Positions 12,801 through 24,720 of a stretch of 64,000 bases of DNA are shown piece after piece. The notes under the pieces were generated by a model. That model worked only from the letters and a program-made list of their open reading frames with translations, was not told where the DNA came from and made no database searches. How positions within the stretch are numbered: the first letter of the stretch is position 1; each line of letters starts with the position of its first letter. Source of the DNA: Cephalopachus bancanus (lineage: Eukaryota > Chordata > Mammalia > Primates > Tarsiidae); the NCBI GenBank assembly GCA_027257055.1, contig JAPVLO010002557.1, positions 124,001-188,000 on the forward strand. Reading direction: 5' to 3'. Position numbers and translations under genes: made by a program.

Positions 12801-13740
12801 ACTCTAAATTGATCAGAGACCTAAACGTGAAATCTCAAACTATAAGAACCTTAGAAAATGCAGGAGACACTCTTATGGAAATTGGAACTAGCAACCAACT
12901 CCTGATCAAAATCCAAAGTGCCCAGGTCATAACATAGACAAGTGGGACCTTATCAAATGGACAAGCTACTGCAAAGCCAAAGAAACCATCAAGAGAGCAG
13001 GGAGACAGCCCACAGCCTGGGAAAAAATATTTGCCAACTCCATGTCTGACAAAGGCCTAACATCAAGGATATACAAAGAACTCAAACGTGTAGAAAAGAA
13101 AAAAAAAACAAACAAACAGCCCCATTACAAAGTGAGCAAAAGATATGAATTGACACTTCTCAAAAGAAGACATATGAGCAGCCAACAGATATATGAACAA
13201 ATGTTCAGCCTCACTAGTCATCAAGGAGATGCAAATTAAAACTACACTGAGATACCACCTAATTCCAGTCAGAACGGCCATCATCAATAACTCAAAAAAT
13301 AACAGATGCTGGAGAGGATGTGGCAAAAATGGAACACTTCTACACTGTTGGTGGGAGTGCAAACTAGTACAGCCTCTGTGGAAAATAGTGTAGCGATACC
13401 TTAGAGGTCTAAAAATTGGCCTTCCATATTACCCTGCAATTCCCCTACTGGGAATATACCCCGAAGAACTCTAATCACTCTATAAAAAATGATACATGAA
13501 CACATATGTTTATCACAGCATTGTTCACAATGGCAAGAACATGGAACCAACTGTGTTTGCTGTCAAAAGACGATTGGATAAAAAAATGTGGTACATATAC
13601 ATGGTAGAATCTTACACAGCCATAAAGAAGAAAAAAATCATGAACTTTACAGCAACCTGGAGGAAATTAAAGTCTATTATACTGAGTGATCTTTCATAGA
13701 AACAAATAACTGAATATGACATGTTCTCACTCATAGATGG
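9840..13740 (+). pseudogene. L1-B ORF2, multiply broken
   Basis: The endonuclease region, reverse transcriptase region ([12 protein letters not shown] near 11740) and C-terminal region (10457-13700) appear in normal order, in several frames with stops. The catalytic aspartate pair of the reverse transcriptase is damaged (near 11860 the sequence reads tttgagacaacatgat where L1-D has gcagacgacatgat). A nested L1 tail at 12126-12217 interrupts it further. Confidence 0.82.
12126..12217 (+). mobile_element. 92-bp L1 3' tail nested in L1-B ORF2
   Basis: The ORF2 text is broken after cactgctcaa (12116-12125) by about 92 bases that read like the L1 3' end (caacaagggtatctgcatg, as near 13865, then an A-rich tail). 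ORF2 resumes after cactgcttga (12218-12227), a near copy of the left flank. This is a minimal, almost tail-only retrotransposition. Confidence 0.72.
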
Positions 13741-13959
13741 ACCTTGAACAACTATTGCAATACTATAAGAAAAAGGATTGACTGTAGTGGTAAACTGCCG
13801 AGAGGTGGGGGTGGTGGTGGAACTGTCAGCAGTGGAAATCTGCATGGGGAAGGGAGGGCACACCTCATCAACAAGGGTATTTGCACAGTGAATATTTGTA
13901 TTCCTAACCCTGAAATGTACCTCACAATTTTAAAACAAAAAAATTTTTAAAGTTAAAAG

Positions 13960-16411
13960 AAAGATATAGGATGGCACACTGGATAAAAACATATGATCCA
14001 GTAATTTGCTGCTTCCAAGAAACTCCTCTCACCTCAAAGGATACCCACAGATTCAAAGTTAGAGGAGGGAAAACAAATTTTTAGTTGAACAGATCACAAA
14101 AGAAGGCAGGAGTCATGATCTTAATATCAGACAAAATAACCTTTTAGCTTTCAAAAATTTTAAAAATAAGGAAGGACACCACATAATGATGAAAGTTTCA
14201 ATCCATCAACAATAAATATCCATCCCAATCATATATGCACCCAACACAGGAGCACCAGCTTGTGTAAAGCAGTTTGTGAATAAATTTTTTAAAAATTGAC
14301 TCTAACACTATCACAGTTGTGGATTTCAATACCTTAATAACATCCCTAGATAGATCATTGAGGCAAAAAATCAACAAAGAGATCTGGAACCTCAACTTGG
14401 TGCTTGACCTAATGGACTTAGTAGATACTTACAAAACACTCTACCCAACAACCACATAATATATATTCTACTCTTCACCACATGGAATGTACTCCAAGAT
14501 CAACGACATCCTTGACCATAAATCAAGCATAAACAAATCTCACAAGATTGAAATCCTGTCATGCACCTTCTCAGACTACAGTGGAATAAAAATAAATATC
14601 ACCACCAACAAATTTCCCCCCAAAACCACAGGCATTTGGACACTAAACAGAATGATGCTGAACAACTCCTGGGTCAACACAGAAATCGAAAGAAATGAAA
14701 AGATTCCTGAAAACAAATGAAAATGAAACATCTTACCAAAACTACTGGGGTGCCATGAAAACTGTACTAAGATGGGAATTTATATCTCTACAAACACACA
14801 TCAAAAAATAGAAAAAGAACAAGCTGACAGCCTAACAAATCACCTAAGGGAGCTGAAAAGACAAGTCCACCAAAACCCTAACTTCTGTAGAAGAATCTGG
14901 ATCTCCAAAGTAAAAACTCAGATATGGGACACAGAAGACAAATATGTCAAAGAAAAAAAATCAATGAAACAAAAAGCTGATTCTTTAAAAGATAAACAAG
15001 ATTGATGGAACCCTAGCCATAAAGACCAAGTGAAAGAGAGAAATGCCAAAATAAACACAATCAGATGCAAAAGATCAAGTCACAACTGACCCTGAAATAC
15101 AAAAGATTATTAAAGATTACTATGCACACCCATATAGAAACAAACCCAATAACCTAAATGAAATGGAGGACTTTCTAACATCAAAACCTCTCAGGGTTAA
15201 AACAAGAAGAAAATAAGATCCTAAATAGGCCAATAACAACCCAGGAAGTTGACTATGTCCTAAGAAAACTACCTACAAAAAAAGCCCTGGACCAGATGGC
15301 TTTCCAGCAGAATTGTAAAACCACTCAAGGAGGAGCTGATAATCTATTGAAAGTATTCCTGGCAATCAAGAAAGACAGAACTCTTTCCAAATCATTTCAT
15401 GAAGCTAATATCACACTGATATCCAAACTGGGTAAATATCCAACAAAGAAAGAGAATTTCAGGTCAATATCCCTGATGAAATAGATGCAAAAATTCTCAA
15501 CAAGATTTCAGTCATCTGGATCAAACAACACATCTCAAAAATCATCCACCATGACCAAGTAGGCTTCATTCCTGAGCTGCAGGGCTGCTTCAACATCTGT
15601 AAGACCAAAAATATCACTAAATACATCAACATATGCTGAAACAAGAAACATGATTATATCAATAAATGCAGAAAAAGTTTTCAATAAAATCCAGCATCCC
15701 TTCTTGATAAGAACCCTCAAACACCTAGGCATTGATGAAACATGCTTCTAAATAGTAAGAGCTGTGATAATCCCATAGCCAACGTATTGTAAATAGACAG
15801 AAATTGGAAGCATTTCCCCTGAAAACTGGAATAATATAAGATTGTCCACTCTTACCCTTCTGTTCAACATATTGTTGGAAACCCTAGCTATATCAATTGG
15901 ACAAGAGAAATAAATCAGGGCCATCCAAATAGTAAAAGAAGTCAAGTTACCCCTCTTTGCAAATGATATGATCCTATACCACGAAAATCCAAAAGAATCT
16001 GTCAAAAACCTCCTTGCACTGATAAAGGACTTTGGCAAAGTCTCATGGTACAAAATAAACATGTAAAGGTCAGTCACATTCTCATACATCAACAACAAAT
16101 AGGCAGAGAAACAAATAAAAAACACAACCCCATTCACAATTGCCACAAAAATAATATGACATATCTTGGCATCTTCAAACCAGAGAAGTGAAAGATCTTT
16201 ACAATTAAAATTACAAAACACTTCCCAAAAAATCAAAGATGACACAAAAAATGGAAAAAATATTCCATGCTCATGTACTGGAAGAATCGACATTATTAAG
16301 ATATTTATCCTACCAAAGGCAATCTGCAGATTCGATGGTTTACTCATTAAATTACAAATATCATCCTTCTCATACCTGGAAACAACAATACAGACATTCA
16401 TGTGGAAATAG
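13960..16411 (+). mobile_element. L1-A, 3' segment (ORF2 endonuclease and reverse transcriptase, broken)
   Basis: ORF2 sequence resumes exactly where L1-A stopped at 701 and runs through the endonuclease region (14100-14700), linker, and reverse transcriptase (15100-16050), all with frameshifts. It ends abruptly near 16411 in mid ORF2 without a 3'UTR or A-tail, so the 3' part was lost by deletion or rearrangement. Divergence from L1-D is higher than for L1-B, which agrees with L1-A being the host of the other two. Confidence 0.8.
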
Positions 16412-16862
16412 AAAGTAGAAAGGTGATAGCCAAGCGATGGCTGGAAGAAAATTAGTGTCTAATGAGTATATAATTTTAGTTTTAAAATATGAAAAATTTC
16501 TAAAAATCGATTGCCCAACAATGTGAGTATACTTAACATTACTGAACTGTACACTTAGAAAGGGTCAAGATGGCTTTTTAAAAAGGAGGAAGCATAGGAA
16601 TAGATCTTTATAATATTAAATTAGTTAATGGTTTCTTAGATATCACATCAAAAGCACAAGAAGGAAAATAAAAAATAAATAAATAAATTGACTTTTCATT
16701 AAATGAAAAGTCAAAACTTCTGTGTTTCAAAGAGTGCTATTACAAAAGTAAAGGACAGACCATGGAATGGGAGAATATTTTTGCAAATTATATCTTGGAA
16801 GGATGTTTATCTAGGATACATAAAGAATTTTTATAAGTCAATAATAAAAGACAAAGCAGCTT
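16412..16862 (+). mobile_element. Old L1M-type sequence, left part
   Basis: The actgaactgtacacttagaa stretch near 16540 resembles 3'UTR text of ancient mammalian L1M elements. From about 16690 the sequence reads like a decayed ORF2 C-terminal region that continues after L1-D at 23855. It is the landing site of L1-D. The exact subfamily cannot be named by eye. Confidence 0.6.
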
Positions 16863-17030
16863 AAAATGAGCAAAGGCGGAGGAGACGGGACAAGATGGCG
16901 ATGGCATAGGTGAACTGGTGAGATTCTCTGAACGTGAGTTCCCAAAAAGGCTATTACTTCTCTTCCCCCATCCCCCAACCCACCCCCAAACCCGTGCTGG
17001 TGCCAGGTCCAGGAACTTCCCACGCAAGGC

Positions 17031-17844
17031 CAGATATTGCACACCCCCCACCACTGCTGCTGTTCTACTCGTGTGTGGAAGTCTCCAGTCCCAGCCCCCT
17101 CCAGATCCCTCCCCGGCTGCATTGTCTCCAGCCCGACACCCAGCACCCGGCACCGCCAGTCACACAGGGAGGCTGTGGGCGCCTGCCCCTCAGAGACTCT
17201 GGTCCCTTTTCTGGCTGAAGTACTCTGTAGGGGGCCCAGCGCCACTCTCGCCGCTCACCGCCTTCCCTTTGGAACTTTGGAGCTCTGGAACTCTGGGTCC
17301 ACCCTGGCTGAGGCACTCAGCGTGAGACCCCAAGCTGGAGGACCCAGACAAGAGGAGAAAAACAGATCTGCTTAAACTGCCTCGCCATTCTCCAGGCAGA
17401 GACTTCCATTGCGCTGCCCACCTATCAACAAACTTTACCTCATTTCCTAAGGCCAGATATTGCAGGATGGGGGGAGTTTTAAGTTCCTGCTCCCTCCGGC
17501 CCTCTCCCCGGCTCCATTGTCTCCAGCCCGACACCTGGCACCTGGCACCCCGGTCACACAGGGAGGCTCTGGGCGCCTGCCCCTCAGAGACTCCGGTCCC
17601 TTTCCTGGCCGAGGTACCCTGTGGGAGGCCCAGAGCCACTCTCGCTGCACACTGCCTGCCCTTTGGAGCTTTGGAGCTCTGGAACTCCGGGCCCACCCTA
17701 ACTGAGGCACTCAGTGTGAGACCCCAAACTGGGGGACCCAGACAAGTGGAGAAAAACAAATCTGGGTAAACTACCTTGCTACTCTCCAGGCAGAGACTTC
17801 CATTGCCCCGCCCACCTATCAACAAACTTTACCTCAGTTCCTAA
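17031..17844 (+). repeat. Two tandem 5'UTR monomers of L1-D
   Basis: Two head-to-tail copies start with ccagatattgca at 17031 and 17452 and end with cctaagg before 17452 and near 17844 (about 421 and 393 bp). They share long blocks such as ctccagcccgacacc, cacacagggaggct and ggcactcag. The first copy has extra sequence near its start. Tandem promoter monomers are the usual arrangement in mouse L1 but not in the human L1 5'UTR, so here they may act as a duplicated internal promoter. Confidence 0.85.
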
Positions 17845-18456
17845 GGCAACAACGCGAAACAGGAGACAAAGCCCCACCCCTACACTGCAATGAAAAACAA
17901 AAGGGAGAGGCTGGAATCAGAGATCACAGAAGTGACTGTAGTCTGATCGCTTATTTTGACTTATGATTTTATCATTGAAACTGTTGGTTTAGATCACGTT
18001 TTGTGTTTACCTTCTGACTTAAACTGTTTCTTGATTTTATTGGCCTGTCTCTGTGTAACTATCAGTATTCTTTAGGGAATCTTTCTTACCTGTCTTTCTT
18101 CACTTCTTCCTGGTCCTGTGTCTCTCTTTCACCTGATAGTTGGTATGTATATCTGTTTTCCCTCTCGCACTTCTCTCTTTCTAACTCCTATTGACCCCCC
18201 TTCCTCCATTATTTTCCTCTTTTATATGCCCCCTTTTTAAATATAGGGACCAAGGCTGTATACTGCTGAATAGACAGACTGTAAAGCAGAGGGAAAAGTG
18301 AACAAAACCAGAAGACCCTCATAAGGAAGAACAGGTCATTGCAGAAGAGAAATAAAAGCAACCCCACCTTCCCTCAAAAACAGAATTGAAGAGGGGGAGG
18401 GAAAGGGGGAGAGGGAGAAAAATCTACAGAAATGAAGAAAAACCCAAAAAAAAAGT

Positions 18457-19423
18457 ATGGGTCTCTCCCAGACGCCTGGGAGAGCAGACATTGAGAAAAC
18501 TGACTTTGGAATGCAAACAATGAAAAGTCCCCAGAATGAAGGGTCTCAAAATGCAAATGTAGATATCAAAACAATAATGGAGAGATTAAAAAGAATTGAG
18601 GAGATACAAGAAGAAACTAGGAAGGAGCTGATATCTGAGATAACAGTAATAAAGAATACTGTGAATGAAATAAATAACAAATTGATAAGCATGGAAAGCA
18701 GAATTACCCAAGCAGAAGAAAAAATCTCAGAGCTTGAGGACCAAAATATAGAAATAACCCAAACTCTTAAAAACACAGAAAATAAGCTCAAAAAGACAAA
18801 ACAAAACCTTCAAGAGATGAGTGACTACCTTAAGAGGCCTAACCTAAGAATAATCGGACTCCCTGAGGCAGAAAGAGAAACAGAGACCACATTGGAACAA
18901 ACTTTCCATGAGATCATTCAAGAAAACTTCCTTTATCTAATCAGCGATGCAAAAATTCAGACACAAGAGATTCAGAGAACCCCCCCAAGACAACAAATGA
19001 GAAGACCAACTCCTAGACACATAATAATTCGCCTAAATAAAGTAGGCACAAAAGAAAAAAATCCTAAAGGCAGCAAGAGAAAAAGGCCAGATCACCTACC
19101 ATGGAAGACCAATCAGAATAACAGCAGATTTATCTGCAGAAACCCTGCAGACTAGGAGAGCTTGGAGCCCTATCTTCAAAGTCCTAAAAGATAAACAATT
19201 TCAACCAAGAATAACCTACCCGGCCAAGCTAAGCTTCATCAGTGAGGGAGAATTAAAATCATTCCCAGATATCCAATCCCTAAGAACTTATGCTGCCACC
19301 AAACCATCTCTACATGAAACACTTAAGAAAGTACTAAACACAGAAGAAAAGGAAAAAAGAACAACATTCTTCACAAGAGTACAGGGAAAAAGGGAAAAAA
19401 ATATACAGGAACCAACCCCCTAA
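18457..19423 (+). pseudogene. L1-D ORF1, one frameshift in an A-run
   Basis: The frame opens at ATG 18457 (MGLSQTPGRADIEK) and stays open for 232 codons. It covers the coiled coil (roughly residues 30-130) and the start of the RNA-binding domain (RNA-recognition-like region, RRPTPRH). Near 19055-19061 a run of seven A shifts the frame. The C-terminal domain then continues in another frame, with FQPRITYPAKL, to a TAA at 19421-19423. The total matches a usual ORF1 length of about 320 residues. A single added base seems enough to explain the break, so it could be a recent loss or a sequencing error. Confidence 0.85.
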
Positions 19424-19499
19424 AACAAAAGAAAGACAAAAAAAGAAAAAAAGAAAAAAAAAAAAACCAAGTGGAAGAACAAAACTCAATAAGAACTCC

Positions 19500-22400
19500 A
19501 TGATAGGGACGAACTCTCACATTTCAATTATTAGTCTGAATGTGAATGGACTAAACGCACCACTGAAAAGACATAGATTGACAAAATGGATAAAATATCA
19601 CCAGGCAACAATATACTACCTTCAAGAGACCCATCTCACTAGAAAGGACATACACAGACTCAAAGTAAGAGGATGGGAAACAAATTTTTAGGCGAATGGA
19701 ACACAAAAGAAAGGAGGAGTCGCGATCCTAATTTCAGAAAAAATACCATTTAAGCTATCAAAAATTAAAAAAAATACAGAGAGCCACTACATAATGATAA
19801 AAGGTTCACTCCATCAACAAGAAATATCTATCCTAAACATATATGCACCCAACATAGGTGCGCCAACATTCATAAAGCAACTTCTAGGAAAACTAAAGAA
19901 AGACATTGATTCTAACACCATAATAACTGGGGACTTTAATACACCACTCACAACCTTAGACAGATCATCAGGACAAAAAATCAGCAAGGAGATCCGGAAC
20001 CTCAATGAGACTCTGGACTAAATGGAATTAATTGATACCTATAGAACACTCCATCCAAAGACCACAGAATACACATTCTACTCATCACCACATGGAACAT
20101 ATTCTAAGATCGACCACATAATTGGACACACATAAAGTATAAGCAAATTTAAAAGGACTGAAATTCTACCATGCCCCTTCTCAGACCACAGTGGAATAAA
20201 AATAAACATTGACACCAACAAAGTCCCTCCAAAACCCACAGACATGGACACTAAATAGCATGATGCTAAATAACTCCTGGGTCAATGATGACATCAAAAC
20301 AGAGATCAGAAGATACCAGGAAACAAATGAAAATGAAGAAACATCTTACCAAAATCTCTGGGATGCCTTAAAAGCTGTAATAAGAGGGGAATTTATATCC
20401 CTACAAACACACATGAGGAAAATGGAAGGAACAGAAATTAACAACCTAACAAACCACCTAAAGAAGCTGGAAAAGCAAGACCACAAAAACCCTAATTTCA
20501 GCAGAAGAATCCAGATCACCAAAATAAAAGCCCAAATCCAGGACATAGAAGACAAATAGATAATAGAAAAAATCAATGAAACAAAAAGCTGGTTCTTCGA
20601 AAGAATAAACAAGATTGATGGTCCCCTAGCTAGACTGACCCAAAAAAAAACGAGAAAAAAACCAAATAAGCACAATCAGAAACACAAAAGATGAAGTCAC
20701 ATCTGACCCCGAAGAAATACAAAAGATCATTAGAGACTACTATGTACACTTGTATGGAAACAAACTTGAAAACCTTAAGGAAATGGAGGCCTTTCTGTCA
20801 TCACACAACCTACCTAGGTTGGAACAAGAAGAGATTGAGACCCTAAATAAACCAATAACAATCAAGGAAATCGACTATGTAATAAGAAAACTTCCTACAA
20901 AAAAAAACCCTGGACCAGATGGCTTTCCAGCAGAATTTTACAAGACATTTAAGGAGGAGCTGATACCAATTCTACTGAAGGTATTCCAGGGAATTGAAAA
21001 AGATGGAATGCTCCCCAAATCATTTTACGAAGCCAACATCACATTTATACCCAAGCCAGGTAAAGATCCAGCAAAGAAAGAGAACTACAGGCCAATATCT
21101 TTGATGAACATAGATGCTACAATTCTCAACAAGATCCTAGCAAACCAGATTCAGCAATACATCTCAAAAATCATCCATCATGACCAAGTAGGCTTCATTC
21201 CTGGGATGCAAGGTTGGTTCAACATTCGTAAAACCATAAATGTTATTAAATACATTAACAGATGTCAAAACAAAAACCACATGATTATATCATTAGATGC
21301 AGAAAAAGCTTTTGATAAAATCCAGCACCCCCTTTTTGATAAAAACCCTTGAGCCGGGGTTGGTGGCTCAGCCTGTAATCCCGCGCCTTTGGGAGGCTGA
21401 GGTGAGTGGATGCCTGAGCCCGCGGGTTCAAGACCGCCTGGGCAGCAAGACCTCATCTCTACAATAAAACAAAAAATCAGCTGGGCGTGGTAGCGCATGC
21501 CCGTAATTCCGGCTCCTTGGAAGGCTGAGGTACAAGGATCGCCGGAGCCCCAGCAGGCGTGGCTGCAGTGGCAGGAGCAGCCACTGCACTCCAGTCTGGG
21601 CGACACAGTGAGACTCCAACTCAAAAAACAACAACAACAACAAAAAAAAAAAACAAAAACAAATCCATTGAACATCTAGGCATATGGGGAACATACCTCA
21701 AAAAAGTAAAAACCATCTACGAGAAACCCACAGCAAGCATACTCCTAAATGGACAAAAATTAGAACCATTTCCCCCGAAAACTGGAACAAGACAAGGATG
21801 CCCACTCTCACCCCTCCTGTTCAACATAGTATTGGAAGTCCTGGCTCGAGCAATAAAAGAAGAGAAGGCAACCAGGGGTATCCAAATAGGAAAAGAGAAA
21901 GTCAAGTTATCTCTCTTTGCAGACGACATGATTGTATACCTTGAAAACCCAAGAGAATCTGTCAAAAACCTCCTTACATTGAGAAAGACCTTTGGCAAAG
22001 TCTCAGAATACAAAATAAATGTACAAAAGACAATTGCATTTCTCTACACCAATAATAAACAAACAAAAACCCCAAAATAAAAAACACAATTCCATTCACA
22101 ATAGCCACAAAAAAAATGAAATACCTTGGCATCTTCCTCACCAGAGACGTGAAAGACCTTTACAAGGAAAACTACAAAACACTGCTCAAAGAAATCAAAG
22201 TTGACACAAACAAGTGGAAAAATATTCCATGCTCATGGATCGGAAGAATCAACATTGTAAAGATGTCCATCTTACCTAAGGCAATCTACAAATTCAATGC
22301 AATACCCATCAAATTACCAGCAACATTCTTCTCAGACCTAGAAAAAACAGTGCAGGAATTCATATGGAAATACAAATGTCCAAGAATAGCCAGAACAATC

Positions 22401-23637
22401 CTCAGCAAAAAAAAACAAAGCAGGTGGTATCACACTGCCAGACTTCAAACTTTACTATAAGCTACAATCATCAAAACAGCTTGGTATTGGTATAGGAACA
22501 GGAATATAGATCAATGGAATAGAATTGAGGTTCCAGAAGCAAAACCTCAATTTCTCAACCAACTCATCTTTGACAAAGCCTCCACCACCTACCACTGGGG
22601 AGAGGAGAACCTATTCAGAAACATGGTGCTGGGAAAACTGACTGACCACATGCAGAAGATTGAAACAGGACCCCTATCTATCCCCATGCAGAAAGGTTAA
22701 TTCCAAATGAATCAGAGACCTAAATGTAAAACCTCAAACCATAAGAACCTTTGAAAATGAAGGAAAAACCCTCATGGAAATCGGAACTGGCATCCAATTC
22801 CTGAACAAAACCCAAACCCCACAGCTCATAAGAGAGAAAATAGACAAGTGGGACCTTATTAAACTGACAAGCTTCTGCAAAGCCAAAGAAACCATCAAGA
22901 GAGCAGGGAGACAGCCTACAGACTGGGAAAAAGTATTTGCCAACTCCAGGTCCGACAAAGGCTTAACATCCTGGATCTGCAAGGAACTCAAGCATGCAGA
23001 AAAGAAAAAAACAAACAACCCCATTATAAAATGGGCAAAAGATATGAACAGACACTTCACAAAGGAAAACATCCGAGCAGCCAACAGACACATGAAGAAA
23101 TGTTCAACCTCACTAATCATCAGGGAGATGCAAATCAAAACCACACTGAGATACCACCTAACCCCAGTCAGAATGGCAATTATCAACAACTCAAAAAATA
23201 ACAGCTGCTGGAGAGGGTGTGGTGAAAAGAGAACACTTCTAGACTGTTGGTGGGAGTGTAAACTAGCGCAACCTCTGTGGAAAGCAGTGTGGCGATTCTT
23301 AAAAGCTCTAAATACCAACCTCCCATATGACCCCACAATCCCCCTACTGGGAGTATATCCTGAAGAACACAAATCACTCTATAAAAAAGATACCTGCACA
23401 CGCATGTTTATCGCAGCATTGTTCACAATAGCAAGAACCTGGAAACAGCCATGCTGTCCATCAAAAGAGGACTGGATTTAAAAAATGTGGTACATATACA
23501 TGATGGAATACTATGCAGCCATTAAAAAGAACAAAATCATGAATTTCGCAGCAACCTGCATGGAACTAGAGTCTATAATACTGAGTGACCTCTCACAGAA
23601 ACAAAGATCCGAGTATCACATGTTCTCACTCATGTAA
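19500..23637 (+). pseudogene. L1-D ORF2, stops and Alu insertion
   Basis: It starts at ATG 19500 with the endonuclease N-terminus (HISIISLNVNGLNAP). A frameshift and stop occur near 19690 and a TAA at 20019-20021. The reverse transcriptase (20750-22080) has [12 protein letters not shown] and [10 protein letters not shown] with both catalytic aspartates retained (near 21918-21935). The C-terminal domain, with a Cys/His-rich part (about 23200-23460), ends at TAA 23635-23637. An Alu sits inside the reverse transcriptase at 21353. The gene product would have copied L1 RNA at nicked DNA; this copy cannot do so. Confidence 0.85.
21353..21652 (+). mobile_element. Dimeric Alu-type SINE in L1-D ORF2
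   Basis: It is the same SINE type as at 8706, with left and right arms joined by acaataaaacaaaaaatc and a tail of CAA repeats and A-runs up to about 21660. ORF2 text is cut at gataaaaaccc and resumes at attgaacatctagg. The duplication is blurred by the A-rich target. Confidence 0.92.
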
Positions 23638-23854
23638 TGGACCTTAAACATCCAATGCAATACTATATGAAAATGACTGACCGTACTGGGAAACTATGGT
23701 GGGGGGAGTGAGATTGGATTAACAGTATCAAATATCTGTCTGGGTACAGGGAAACATCCTATATCAACAGGGTGCCTGAATGAAATGCAATTGTATGCCT
23801 AACCCTTAACTGCACCCCACAACTTCACAATAAAAAAAAAAAATGAGCAAAGGC

Positions 23855-24704
23855 TGAATACACATTGTTCCAAGGAAGATATACAAGTGGCCCATAAGCA
23901 CATGAAAAGAGGCTTAACATAAGGGAAATATAATCCAAAACTATAATGAAATGCAACTTCAGAACCAATGGGATCACTATTATAGAAATGACAGATGACT
24001 GCAAATACTGGCTGGAATATGGAGAGTAATGGAAATCCCTACACGTGGCCAGAGGATATATACAATGGTGCATCTGCATTAAAAATGGTCTGGCACCTTC
24101 TGAAACGGTTAAGCATAAAGTTTCCACATAACACAACAATTCTACTTTTTGGTATATAGCCATGAAAAGTACAATCATACATCCCCACAAAACCTTGTAC
24201 ACAAATGTTCTTAGAGGTATTACTCATAATAGACAAAAAGTGAAAACAGCTTGTGTCCATCAACTGATGAATGGATTAACAGATTTTAGTAAATCCACCC
24301 AATGGAATATTATTCAGTAATTAAAAGTTTTGATGTAATTAAAATGCTAAAATGCTGATGAACTGTGGAAATATTATTCTAAGTGAAAGAAGAAAGATAT
24401 GAAAGACCAAAATGTTATGATTCTTTTCACATGGAAAACTATATCGAAGTAAAGCAGCAGTTGTTTAGGGCTGGGCATCAATGGGGGACTGAGGTGATAA
24501 CTAAAGAGTATAGGGTTTGTTGTTGAGGTTAGAAAATGTTCTAAAATGTATTGTGGTAATGGCTGCAAATTCTATGGGTGTACTTAACAGGTGATAGTTG
24601 CAAATTCTCTAAAAATCATAAATTGTATAATGTAAATGAGTGAAAGTGTACTATCTGAATGTCTTAAGGCTTTTACTTTAAAAAGGAGCTGAAGCAAAAT
24701 AGTA
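23855..24704 (+). mobile_element. Old L1M-type sequence, right part
   Basis: The decayed ORF2 C-terminal text continues from 16862 (ggaagatatacaagtggcc, then cacatgaaaagaggc). It is followed by a diverged 3'UTR with no open frames of note. It predates L1-D and L1-E. Confidence 0.6.
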
Positions 24705-24720
24705 AAATGTTCACATTGTC

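Larger units (their letters stand above)
7752..13959 (+). mobile_element. L1-B, main body (5'UTR remainder, ORF1, ORF2, 3'UTR)
   Basis: This is the sense LINE-1 continuing from 702-1307. The T-rich 5'UTR (7764-8450) is followed by ORF1 fragments (8530-9740, interrupted by an Alu) and ORF2 fragments (about 9840-13730), then a 3'UTR ending in an A-rich tail near 13950. The terminal duplication aaagatatagg (13960-13970) matches 691-701. The element was about 6.8 kb before it was split by L1-C. ORF1 begins with a degraded start (ACG where L1-D has ATG, near 8495) and ORF2 contains many stops. It also carries a nested short L1 tail at 12126-12217. Confidence 0.88.
16878..23839 (+). mobile_element. 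L1-D, full-length sense LINE-1
   Basis: The 15-bp duplication aaaatgagcaaaggc at 16863-16877 and 23840-23854 marks a complete insertion into older L1M DNA. The element starts ggaggagacgggacaagatgg and has a GC-rich 5'UTR with two tandem monomers. ORF1, ORF2, a short 3'UTR and an A-tail follow. It is the least decayed LINE in the window: ORF1 appears broken once, and ORF2 by a handful of changes plus an Alu. Without the Alu it is about 6.65 kb. Confidence 0.95.

Noticed and set aside
17190..17825. 211-codon minus-strand frame in the L1-D 5'UTR as an antisense L1 protein
   Set aside because: It spans the two monomers in a GC-rich region. Primate L1 ORF0 is an antisense 5'UTR frame of about 70 codons, and I see no match in position or residues, so chance openness of duplicated GC-rich DNA is more likely.
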